A DNA stretch of 64,000 nucleotides from CAZQRW01 sp964596115 (lineage in GTDB: Bacteria; Hydrothermota; UBA3072; B12-G15): contig CAZQRW010000001.1 in NCBI GenBank assembly GCA_964596115.1, positions 16,333 to 80,332 of the forward strand. Direction: 5' to 3'. The notes beneath the pieces were generated by a model. It saw only the letters and a list, made by a program, of their open reading frames with translations, was not told where the DNA came from and made no database searches. The translations under genes and the position numbers were made by a program. Shown here in pieces: positions 43,722-51,353 of the stretch (position 1 is its first letter; every line of letters begins with the position of its first letter).

Positions 43722-44267
43722 ATGTTATTACCAAAAAGGGTTTTTCTGACAAAAGGAGTGGGTGTAGAGAAAGAGAAACTTGCCTCCCTTGAGGGCGCCT
43801 TGAGGGATGCCGATATAGCAGGATATAATCTTGTAAAAGTCTCCAGTATCTTTCCTCCACACTGCCAATTAATTCAAAAAGAAGAGGGTCTCAAGCTTCT
43901 CAAGAAGGGTCAGATCGTTTTTACTATAATGGCTGAGAATGCAACAAATGAGCCCGAACGCCTGATATCTGCTTCTGTAGGGCTTGCAATCCCACGTGAT
44001 CCTGATCAGTATGGTTATCTCTCTGAACATTATGCATTTGGTGAAACTGCCTCTAAATCAGGTGAATATGCAGAGGACCTTGCTGCCAGCATGCTTGCAA
44101 CTATCCTTGGGGTTGATTTTAATCCAGATGCTAACTGGGATGAAAAAAGAGAAATCTGGAAAATAAGCGGAAAGATATATACGACTACGAATATTACTGC
44201 TACTGCAAAGGGCGATCCTAAAAAAAGGTGGACAACAGCAGTAGCTGCGGCTGTATTTGTACTATGA
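43722..44267 (+). CDS. Pyruvoyl-dependent arginine decarboxylase
   Basis: This enzyme converts arginine to agmatine. The 181-residue proenzyme self-cleaves between two serines to form the pyruvoyl group; here the site is in NLVKVSSIFPPHC. Other family signs are LPKRVFLTKGVG at the start, LEGALRDADIAGYN, ISASVGLAIPRD and YGYLSEHYAFGETASKSGEYAEDLA with the catalytic acid. The start fits the family well. The stop overlaps the agmatinase ATG by four bases, so arginine goes to agmatine and then putrescine. It is predicted to be made from a leaderless mRNA. Confidence 0.93.
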   Translation: MLLPKRVFLTKGVGVEKEKLASLEGALRDADIAGYNLVKVSSIFPPHCQLIQKEEGLKLLKKGQIVFTIMAENATNEPERLISASVGLAIPRDPDQYGYLSEHYAFGETASKSGEYAEDLAASMLATILGVDFNPDANWDEKREIWKISGKIYTTTNITATAKGDPKKRWTTAVAAAVFVL

Positions 44268-45067
44268 GAACATTTCTTGATCTACATCCAAATTATTCTA
44301 AATCGAGATATACCATTTTACCTGTCCCATTTGATGGAACGACCTCCTTTCTTCCGGGAACAAGATTTGGTCCTGACTATCTACTCCTTGCCTCTACCGG
44401 TCTTGAGGAGTTTGACCTAAATACATTAACATACATTCCTGAAGATATCTATACCCATCAGATTGTGGAAATGCCGTCTTTGCCTGAGAAGGTAATAGAT
44501 TTTGTTGAAAAATCTATATATAAGGATATAAAGAAAGATAAATTCCCTGTAGTAATAGGGGGTGAACATACAATAACCTTTGGGGCAATAAAAGCAATAA
44601 ATAAAAAGGTTGATTTTACATTAATATCTATTGATGCACATTTTGATTTACGAGATAAGTATGGAGGAACAAAACTAAATCATGCTACAATTATGAGGAG
44701 AATTTCTGAAATAATTCCTGTAAGATTTATTGGTCAAAGGGTTGCGGATAAGGAGGAAATTGATTATCTTAGTACAAATAAATATGTTGGTAGAGGTATT
44801 GAGGGAATTGAGACAGATAATGTATATATTTCTATTGATCTGGATGTGTTCGATCCCTCAGTAGAACCTGCAGTTAGCAATCCGGAAGTGAATGGGTTAT
44901 TTTGGGGTGATATAATGAAAATGCTGAACGAGATCTATGACAGGTTTAATGTTGTAGGATTTGATATTGTTGAGCTGCAACCAATTGGCAACCCTTTTTT
45001 TGGAAATGTAGTTGCAGCGAACTTATTAAAAAATATGATAATTTTGAAGGAAAAAGAGAGGAGGTAG
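44264..45067 (+). CDS. speB: Agmatinase (arginase/ureohydrolase family)
   Basis: Agmatinase hydrolyses agmatine to putrescine and urea. This 267-residue protein has the binuclear manganese ligands in GGEHTITFGA, the DAHFDLRD motif (usually DAHxDxxD) and SIDLDVFDPSVEPAVSNPE. The ATG overlapping the decarboxylase stop is preferred over an upstream one, because the extra twelve residues (with three cysteines) are unlike the family. It completes a two-step polyamine pathway. The gene is followed two bases later by rpsT, with a GGAGG ribosome site inside its own end. Confidence 0.93.
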   Translation: MRTFLDLHPNYSKSRYTILPVPFDGTTSFLPGTRFGPDYLLLASTGLEEFDLNTLTYIPEDIYTHQIVEMPSLPEKVIDFVEKSIYKDIKKDKFPVVIGGEHTITFGAIKAINKKVDFTLISIDAHFDLRDKYGGTKLNHATIMRRISEIIPVRFIGQRVADKEEIDYLSTNKYVGRGIEGIETDNVYISIDLDVFDPSVEPAVSNPEVNGLFWGDIMKMLNEIYDRFNVVGFDIVELQPIGNPFFGNVVAANLLKNMIILKEKERR

Positions 45068-45068
45068 A

Positions 45069-45347
45069 ATGCCGATTATTAAATCAGCAATAAAGAGAAA
45101 TAGACAAAATGAAAAAAGAAGATTGAGAAATAAATCAGTCAAAACAAGAATAAAGACCGAGACGAAGAAGTTTCTTTCATTATTGGGTGATAAAGAGAAA
45201 GCTGCGGAACAACTAAAACTCATATATTCACTCTACGACAAAGCCGTTAAAAAGGGTGTCATTCATAAGAACACAGCTTCAAGAAAAAAATCAAGGCTTG
45301 CCAAGATGATTACAACGCAAGGGCAAGAGCAAGCCCAAGAGTCCTGA
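45069..45347 (+). CDS. rpsT: 30S ribosomal protein S20
   Basis: This 92-residue basic protein is S20: PIIKSAIKRNRQNEKRRLRN, KSVKTRIKTETKKFLSLL, and the C-terminal KGVIHKNTASRKKSRLAKMI. It binds 16S rRNA and helps early assembly of the small subunit. A strong GGAGGT lies six bases before the ATG. Its co-transcription with the polyamine genes is unusual; rpsT is commonly monocistronic. The last 38 bases overlap the convergent comF gene. Confidence 0.97.
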   Translation: MPIIKSAIKRNRQNEKRRLRNKSVKTRIKTETKKFLSLLGDKEKAAEQLKLIYSLYDKAVKKGVIHKNTASRKKSRLAKMITTQGQEQAQES

Positions 45348-46020
45348 GTGTTCCTCCTTCCTTTAATGCCTTAGCGCAATTATCGAAAGTAGCACCAGTA
45401 GTTGTAACATCATCGATTAACAGTATGGTGCCTTCAATTTTTTCCTTTAGTCTGAAGGCACTCTCTACATTTTTTAATCTTTTTAAAGGTGAAAGTCCTG
45501 TTTGCGAAGGGGTATTCCTAATTCTTTGAATGGGCTCTATTATGGGGATGCCGACACTTTTTGATAATTCCCTTGAGAGAATCAAAGATTGATTATAGCC
45601 CCTTTCTCTCAGCTTTACTCTATGCAATGGTACAGGAATAATGTAGTCTATTTTCTCATTTTTATAGTAATTAAGGAATGAAATATGTAGTAGAGTTGAT
45701 AATCTCTTTGCAAGAGAAAGCCTGCCTTTGTACTTAAAAAGATAGATAATTTCCTTCATGGGTGATGAAAAAGATGCATAGGCTCTGATTTTATCAATAT
45801 ATCTCAGGGAGTTTTTACAACTAACATATTCAGAGGGCCTACCTGTTTTCTCGCATAAGGGAGGAATAATTGGGGCTATCTGAGAGAGGCAATCATTGCA
45901 TACTACCTTTTCCCTATAGAGCCTTTTTCCACATACCTCACACACTGGAGGATATATAAAATCTATTAGTGGCTTAAATATATTCATAATTGTTGACATT
46001 AATGTTAAAAAGTAGACCAA
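45310..46020 (-). CDS. comF: ComF-family phosphoribosyltransferase
   Basis: ComF proteins take part in DNA uptake or recombination. This one has a zinc-finger-like start (CEVCGKRLYREKVVCNDC at about 27-45), YLFKYKGRLSLAKRL, LRERGYNQS and the PRPP-binding signature TILLIDDVTTTGATF. The 236-residue form starts inside the end of rodA. A start at MNIFKPLIDF, eleven codons in, fits the family better. It is the last gene of the lemA-comF operon. Its 3' end overlaps the convergent rpsT by 38 bases. Confidence 0.88.
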   Translation of the reverse strand: MVYFLTLMSTIMNIFKPLIDFIYPPVCEVCGKRLYREKVVCNDCLSQIAPIIPPLCEKTGRPSEYVSCKNSLRYIDKIRAYASFSSPMKEIIYLFKYKGRLSLAKRLSTLLHISFLNYYKNEKIDYIIPVPLHRVKLRERGYNQSLILSRELSKSVGIPIIEPIQRIRNTPSQTGLSPLKRLKNVESAFRLKEKIEGTILLIDDVTTTGATFDNCAKALKEGGTLRTLGLALALAL

Positions 46021-47206
46021 CTAATATAAAAGATACAAGTAAAGAACTACCGCCGTATGTTAAGAATGGGAGAGGAATACCTACCACAGGCAAAATTCCC
46101 ATTGCCATACCAATATTTATTGTAAATTGGGAAAAGAAATAAAAAAAGATTCCGTACCCCAGATATCTCAAAAATTTACTCCTTGCTCTGCTTGAAATAT
46201 AGAGAATTCTGTAAAGAAATAGAAGGTAGGCTATAATTAATAATAGAGAACCGATGAATCCAAATTCCTCTGCAATAACGGAAAAAATAAAATCTGTATT
46301 TTTCATAGGGATAAATCCTAGAGATTTTAGACTGCCATGTAAAAAGCCTTTTCCTATAAATCCACCTGACCCAATGGTGATTTTTGATTGAATAATATGC
46401 CATCCTACCCCTGTAGGATCTCTATATGGATTTAAGAAAGCAGAAACTCTTGCCTTTTGATATGGCTGCATATAATTCCATATAAGAGGAGTAAAGGCAC
46501 CAACGAAGAAATTGATAAAAACAACGATTAAGGAATTTTTAAATCTCATTCCAGAAAAATATAATATCAAAAGTAAAGCAAAAAAGAAAATAATCCAGGA
46601 GATTATATGTAAGGATGCAAAAATCCCCAAAATAGGTGAAATAAAGATTAGAAAATGTAAACCAGAGATTGGGGTTACCCACAGTAAACCAAGTGCAATT
46701 ATGATATAAAGAATGGATGTACCGAAGTCAGGTTCCAGGAGTACTAATACGATGGGCAACAGAGAAAGCACGGTGGGGATCAATACTTCCTTTGAGCTCA
46801 TTTTTCTAAATTTCATATCAGAAAAAAGACGAGAAACAATGATTATTAAGCCTATTTTGCCAAATTCTGAGGGTTGAAATTGGAATCCGCCTATATATAT
46901 CCATCTGTGTATACTATTTTTAAAGAAAAAAACGCTGATGAGAAGGATAATAGAGAAGACATACACAATTAAAGAGTAATTGAAAACTGACTTCATAGAT
47001 ATAAAAATAGCGAAGAAAAAGAAGGGAAGAGACACTGCAATCCAGAGGAGATGTTTATAAAATATACCTATAGTACCAGGACAGTTTGCCGAAAATTGAG
47101 CAATAATCCCTACAAAAACAAGAAAAATAAATTCAGAAAGAAGTATATAGTCAAATTTTATTTTTTCTTTCAAGCTGTAATAGAAAACTCTTCCACTTGG
47201 TCCCAC
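45974..47206 (-). CDS. rodA: RodA/FtsW-family peptidoglycan glycosyltransferase
   Basis: This integral membrane SEDS protein polymerises peptidoglycan glycan strands. It has about ten helices, and the conserved loop ARVSAFLNPYRDPTGVGWHIIQSKITIGSGGFIGKGF with the key Asp/Trp region. GSLLLIIAYLLFLYRIL, GIPLPFLTYGGSSLLVSF and a short C-terminus fit RodA better than FtsW, giving a rod-shaped cell. The 410-residue frame overlaps ogt by 56 bases; a TTG start at 47173 would shorten it by eleven codons and reduce the overlap to 23 bases. No PBP2 or MreB gene is nearby. Confidence 0.9.
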   Translation of the reverse strand: MGPSGRVFYYSLKEKIKFDYILLSEFIFLVFVGIIAQFSANCPGTIGIFYKHLLWIAVSLPFFFFAIFISMKSVFNYSLIVYVFSIILLISVFFFKNSIHRWIYIGGFQFQPSEFGKIGLIIIVSRLFSDMKFRKMSSKEVLIPTVLSLLPIVLVLLEPDFGTSILYIIIALGLLWVTPISGLHFLIFISPILGIFASLHIISWIIFFFALLLILYFSGMRFKNSLIVVFINFFVGAFTPLIWNYMQPYQKARVSAFLNPYRDPTGVGWHIIQSKITIGSGGFIGKGFLHGSLKSLGFIPMKNTDFIFSVIAEEFGFIGSLLLIIAYLLFLYRILYISSRARSKFLRYLGYGIFFYFFSQFTINIGMAMGILPVVGIPLPFLTYGGSSLLVSFILVGLLFNINVNNYEYI

Positions 47207-47636
47207 CAGTAAAACCTCCTAATTTACCATCCTTCATAATGACCCTGTGACAGGGGATTATTATAGGTACTGGATTTTTGGAGAGGTATAACCCTACAGC
47301 CCTTGGGTGTAGTTTCGTTTTTAAACCAAGAGATGCATAACTTTCTACTTCTCCATATGGTATTTGTCTAACATAGATAAGAAAATTACTAATAGTCTTT
47401 TTTATATTTAGGAAGACAGGGATTTCTTTAAACTCTACTTTTTCACCATTGAAATATCTTATCATCATATTTTTTACCCATTCTATTAATGGATAAGGTT
47501 TCTCCTTATCGTATACCCCAAGAAGAATTCGATGTATACCTTGCTCATCTCCCTTTATTGTTACAGGACCAAGGGGAGAATTAACAGTTTCACTATACAG
47601 GGATTTCCCATCTAAGTACATTAAATTTTTCTCCAT
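47151..47636 (-). CDS. ogt: Methylated-DNA-protein-cysteine methyltransferase (Ogt type)
   Basis: This enzyme removes alkyl groups from O6-alkylguanine onto its own cysteine. The C-terminal active site PIIIPCHRVIMKDGKLGGFTGG and the DNA-binding helix RAVGLYLSKNP are intact. It starts with one of two methionines, 47636 or 47621, since the upstream part of the frame lies inside recJ and looks non-family. From 47636 it has about 161 residues, the normal size. It overlaps recJ by about 44 bases and rodA downstream. The first domain (SETVNSPLGPVTIKGDEQGIHRI) is family-typical. Confidence 0.9.
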   Translation of the reverse strand: MEKNLMYLDGKSLYSETVNSPLGPVTIKGDEQGIHRILLGVYDKEKPYPLIEWVKNMMIRYFNGEKVEFKEIPVFLNIKKTISNFLIYVRQIPYGEVESYASLGLKTKLHPRAVGLYLSKNPVPIIIPCHRVIMKDGKLGGFTGGTKWKSFLLQLERKNKI

Positions 47637-49104
47637 CAGAATAAATGTAAATGTCATAAATTCCTGTGGGGGGGAGGGGAGAAGTAAATTGAACATTGTA
47701 TTTAGCACCTTTAATTTTTCTATTGTCACCGTAAGGGATAATCTGAGCATTTTTTAAAAGAAAAATGGGCGGTTCATTTCCTTTTCCAAAGGGTTTCATC
47801 ATTGAAATAAGTCTGAGATTTTCGGCGTTGATATCTTCTTTTTCAATTATTGAATCGTAATGGATCTGTGGTTTATATTTAGCTATCATTTTATTAGCAA
47901 TAGAAAGAAAATCTCTCACCCTTTCTTTTTTTAGTTTGAATCCACAAGCGGGCTTATGTCCCCCGTAATTTATGAACATATCTTTTGTCTTTTCCAAAAC
48001 ATCCAGAAGATTAAAATCTTCAGGTCCTCTTCCTTCCCCAATTATTTCACCTTGACCATCACTTAATACGAAAATGGGCATTCCAGTAAGTTCCCTTGCT
48101 TTTGATGCACAGGTGCCGAGAAATTCCTGTTTTATTCCAGGTTTATAAACAGCATAGTATCCCTTTAAAATTTCCGGTTTTATATTCTGATAAGTATCCT
48201 CTGCCAGTAATTGCCAGGTATTCATTTTTTCATTCAGTTCGGAATATATTTTTTTTGTCTCAGTTAAATCCTTTGAGAGAAAGAATTGGATAGTTTCCCC
48301 CTGCCTTCCTGATAATAAAGGCCTGATAGATTCATCAATCGCTTTTTCCTGTTCAGAAAGAACTATAAAAGCAGGTCTTTGAGATTTATGAAGGATCTTT
48401 ATTCCTTCGACTAGTATGATCCTATTCTCATCAATTCGTGGCACTCTATCAGAAACAGTTCCTATCATTGCAAAAACAATTGAATCCTGGAATGTATTGA
48501 TAACATTGCTGGAATCAAGTGAAAAAATTTCTTTCATAATGGATAGAAAAAATTTAAAGGCCACTCCTACTCCAGCAAGATATTTAAATCCTATATCTGT
48601 AATTTTAGGATTTACTATGTGTGCTTTTGGAAGAGGATACCTTGGTTCATGATGATCCGTAATGATGATGTCAAGACCTATACTTTTAGCAAATTCTACC
48701 TCTTCATAGCATGTTATGCCTGTATCGACCGTTATAACAAGATCAACATTTTTATTCCTCAAAGTTTGTAACCCGCTTTTATTAAGTCCGTATCCTTCTT
48801 CTTGTCTTGATGGAATGATCCAATCAACATTGGCATTTATATTCTTAAGTCCCTCGTATAGCAAAATTGTTGATGTAAAGCCATCAACATCTTCATCCCC
48901 CCAGATAAAAATACTTTTTCCATTTTTTATGTAATTATTTATATATCGTGCTACCTCCATTGACTTTGGCCCAGGTGGTGTAAGATATTTTATATCAGGA
49001 TTTATAAATTTATTAAGCGTTTCTTGATCATTAATACCTCTTTTGTTTAGATATTCTTTTATTCCTGTAGAGAGGAAATTATACTTTATTTCTTCGACAC
49101 CCAT
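47593..49104 (-). CDS. recJ: Single-strand-DNA 5'-exonuclease RecJ
   Basis: This 503-residue DHH-family nuclease has the metal-binding motifs IWGDEDVDGFTSTILL, VITVDTGITC, the DHH motif IITDHHEPR and a DHHA1 motif NYGGHKPACGF. It is shorter than E. coli RecJ (577), mainly in the C-terminal OB part, which is still recognisable (IKGAKYNVQFTSPLPP). It acts in recombination and mismatch/base-excision repair. It overlaps scpA by 19 bases and ogt by about 44. Confidence 0.93.
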   Translation of the reverse strand: MGVEEIKYNFLSTGIKEYLNKRGINDQETLNKFINPDIKYLTPPGPKSMEVARYINNYIKNGKSIFIWGDEDVDGFTSTILLYEGLKNINANVDWIIPSRQEEGYGLNKSGLQTLRNKNVDLVITVDTGITCYEEVEFAKSIGLDIIITDHHEPRYPLPKAHIVNPKITDIGFKYLAGVGVAFKFFLSIMKEIFSLDSSNVINTFQDSIVFAMIGTVSDRVPRIDENRIILVEGIKILHKSQRPAFIVLSEQEKAIDESIRPLLSGRQGETIQFFLSKDLTETKKIYSELNEKMNTWQLLAEDTYQNIKPEILKGYYAVYKPGIKQEFLGTCASKARELTGMPIFVLSDGQGEIIGEGRGPEDFNLLDVLEKTKDMFINYGGHKPACGFKLKKERVRDFLSIANKMIAKYKPQIHYDSIIEKEDINAENLRLISMMKPFGKGNEPPIFLLKNAQIIPYGDNRKIKGAKYNVQFTSPLPPTGIYDIYIYSDGEKFNVLRWEIPV

Positions 49105-49754
49105 ATTTCCTGAAAATCTTCCTTCTGATCTGCCCTTGCAAATCCCATTCTCAGTAATTCGAGAAGTGCAAAGAATGCGCCTATCTTTTCTTTATAAGGT
49201 GCTTCATTAAAGGACTGGAAGAAATTGAATTCTTCAAATTCTTCAAATTTTTTCTTTAATCTTTCAATAAGCCGCTCAATATGCCAGATAATAGACGTGG
49301 GTGGCGTAAAACCTTTTGACTTTGTTATACCTTCACCAATAAATTTTATCTCCATTATACTGTGTTTAAATCTATTTTTTTGCTGGAAGAACGGCCTACC
49401 AAACATCCTAAAAGTCCTAAGTTCTTTGTCCTTTAAAAACAAAGCAATATTCCGGTATTTATTGTATATTTTTAATCTACGAACCAATTCTTTCTTTCCT
49501 TCTATCTCGATGTTTTCTGATCTCTCACCCTCTATAAGAGAAGAAGCCTTAATTGAGACGAGTAGTGATGCATATTTTATAAAGTCGCCAGCAAGGTCAA
49601 AATCAACCCTTCTAAGCTCATTGATAAAATCTAAATAGGCTGATGTTATTTTTGAAACAGGAAAATTTTTGATATCAACCTTTTCTTTTTTAATAAGATA
49701 GAGAAGAAGATCCAATGGGCCTTCATACTCTTCGATATCAACACGATAATCCAT
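49086..49754 (-). CDS. scpA: Chromosome segregation/condensation protein ScpA
   Basis: ScpA is the kleisin that joins Smc heads. This 222-residue protein has the N-terminal motif YEGPLDLLLYLIKKEKVDI, then FASLLVSIKASSLIEGE (usual MAA.L..IKSR.LLP) and a C-terminal winged helix (APYKEKIGAFFALLELLRMGFA). ScpB is not in the window; it more often lies next to scpA. It overlaps recJ by 19 bases and follows tonB by 13. Confidence 0.88.
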   Translation of the reverse strand: MDYRVDIEEYEGPLDLLLYLIKKEKVDIKNFPVSKITSAYLDFINELRRVDFDLAGDFIKYASLLVSIKASSLIEGERSENIEIEGKKELVRRLKIYNKYRNIALFLKDKELRTFRMFGRPFFQQKNRFKHSIMEIKFIGEGITKSKGFTPPTSIIWHIERLIERLKKKFEEFEEFNFFQSFNEAPYKEKIGAFFALLELLRMGFARADQKEDFQEIWVSKK

Positions 49755-49767
49755 TATTTATACCTAG

Positions 49768-50349
49768 TCATTTTAATTCATATATTACTTTTACTACACC
49801 TTTTTGCTCTTTTGCAGAATTGAGTGGTATAAATCTCCATTCGCGAACTGCCTGTAGTGCGCTTTCATCGAATTTATATCCACCTGTTTTTATAATTCTT
49901 GCATTCTTTATATATCCAGTTGAATCTACAACCACCGCAATCCATACTACGCTCCTTTCGTTTTCTCCCTCAGGATATACAGGTTTAACAAAATTTATTA
50001 ATTTTCTTTTAGCAATTTCGCCACTTATTTCGAAACCCTCCCTTTTGCCTTCACCTTTCTCAAAAGATTCCCCAATTAACCCAGGTTTTTTCATTGGTGT
50101 AAGTCCCTTTGGTTTTTCCTTTACTGGCACAGTTATTTCTCCCTCTTTTGTGGATATTTCTCCCTTAGGCGCTGAGAAATTTCCTGTTACACCGCCAGAT
50201 TCCTGTGTTTTGCTCACTTCAGTGATAAAACCAAGCGTTATAAATTCCTCACTCTTTTTTAGAATATTTATTTTTATGAAGTAAAACGTGATAATCAAGA
50301 TCGCGTATATTATGCAGGCTAAAATGAAAGACCTTATCCTTTCTCCCAT
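49768..50349 (-). CDS. tonB: TonB-family energy transducer
   Basis: This 193-residue protein has one N-terminal membrane helix (SFILACIIYAILIITFYFI), a proline/glutamate/lysine-containing periplasmic linker, and a C-terminal TonB domain with the classic FVKPVYPEGENERSVVWIAVVVDSTGYIKNARI and FDESALQAVREWRFIPL. With ExbB and ExbD it transmits proton-motive force to outer-membrane receptors. It lies two bases after exbD. No TonB-dependent receptor gene is nearby. Confidence 0.92.
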   Translation of the reverse strand: MGERIRSFILACIIYAILIITFYFIKINILKKSEEFITLGFITEVSKTQESGGVTGNFSAPKGEISTKEGEITVPVKEKPKGLTPMKKPGLIGESFEKGEGKREGFEISGEIAKRKLINFVKPVYPEGENERSVVWIAVVVDSTGYIKNARIIKTGGYKFDESALQAVREWRFIPLNSAKEQKGVVKVIYELK

Positions 50350-50351
50350 TA

Positions 50352-50741
50352 CTACTCACCTGGGGTTGTTGCAATAACAAACTTCTCAGCCCCTGCTTTT
50401 TTTAATGCGTCCATTACTTTTACTGTCATATCAATTGTGACATTCCTGTCAGCCCTGATAAGGATAATTTTATTTTTTGCACCTTTTACTGTGAACATAA
50501 GCTCTTCGAGACTAACAGGTTTATTCTCTAAGAATATAGCTCCTTCCCTCGTTATCGTTACATTTATTCTATTTTCTGAAAGTGCTTCTTTGGTTGTAGC
50601 CCTTGGAAGTCTCACCCTCAATCCAGGTTGAATCACATATGCTGATGTTAAAAGAAAGAAAATAAGAAGCAGGAGAACTATATCTGCCATTGATATTACT
50701 GCAAAATCTTTCTTTCTCTTAAAATTACTATTTATAGCCAT
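50352..50741 (-). CDS. exbD: ExbD/TolR-family biopolymer transport protein
   Basis: This 129-residue protein has a single N-terminal helix with the proton-coupling aspartate in VISMADIVLLLLIFFLLTSAYV, then a periplasmic domain (AIFLENKPVSLEELMFTVKG, IILIRADRNVTIDMTVKVMDALKKAG). It partners ExbB and TonB. TolR is possible, but tonB follows directly. It overlaps exbB by one base. Confidence 0.93.
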   Translation of the reverse strand: MAINSNFKRKKDFAVISMADIVLLLLIFFLLTSAYVIQPGLRVRLPRATTKEALSENRINVTITREGAIFLENKPVSLEELMFTVKGAKNKIILIRADRNVTIDMTVKVMDALKKAGAEKFVIATTPGE

Positions 50742-51334
50742 TATTCTTTCTCCAAATATTCACCTATTTCATCCATAATTATATTTATATTAGTGACGAC
50801 ATAATTCTCTCTTTCGACAAAGATATTGTAAAAGATAAGAAATACAATGGCAACGGCAAGACCCGCAGCGGTTGTAATAAGGGCTTCCCAGATTCCGCCA
50901 GCAAGCCTTGATGGATTTACGCTTCCGCCCAGTGCTTCAATCTGCATAAATGCCCTTATCATTCCAACGACAGTACCAAAGAATCCAAGCATAGGTGAGA
51001 CAGCAACAACAGAAGATAATGGACCAAGACCCTTCTCAAGGTTACGCACCTCTCCCCTTGCTGCACCTTCCATAGATGCCTTCGATCTGTTCAGAAGCCC
51101 TTTTATCACAATTCTTGCATACGGCGAATCATTCCCTCTTAAGTGATTAATAGCAGCAGTAAAATCACTCTCTTCAAGGTAAGGTTTTACAGATTTTAAA
51201 ATTTCATCAATGTCAGTTCTAATATGTCTATAATATATGTATCGCTCAACAGTAATCCATATACCAATAAAGGCCGCAATTCCAATAAAGATCATTGTAT
51301 ATCCACCCTTTACAAGTAAACTCAGTATGCTCAT
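50741..51334 (-). CDS. exbB: ExbB/TolQ/MotA-family proton-channel protein
   Basis: This 197-residue protein has three membrane helices: an N-terminal helix (GGYTMIFIGIAAFIGIWITVERYIYY), then VVAVSPMLGFFGTVVGMIRAF and GIWEALITTAAGLAVAIVFLIFYNIF, the two highly conserved channel helices. With ExbD and TonB it forms the energising complex in the inner membrane. It follows the DUF2207 gene by 19 bases. GGAGG precedes the ATG. All family residues look normal. Confidence 0.93.
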   Translation of the reverse strand: MSILSLLVKGGYTMIFIGIAAFIGIWITVERYIYYRHIRTDIDEILKSVKPYLEESDFTAAINHLRGNDSPYARIVIKGLLNRSKASMEGAARGEVRNLEKGLGPLSSVVAVSPMLGFFGTVVGMIRAFMQIEALGGSVNPSRLAGGIWEALITTAAGLAVAIVFLIFYNIFVERENYVVTNINIIMDEIGEYLEKE

Positions 51335-51353
51335 TTCACCTCCTTATTTTTGT

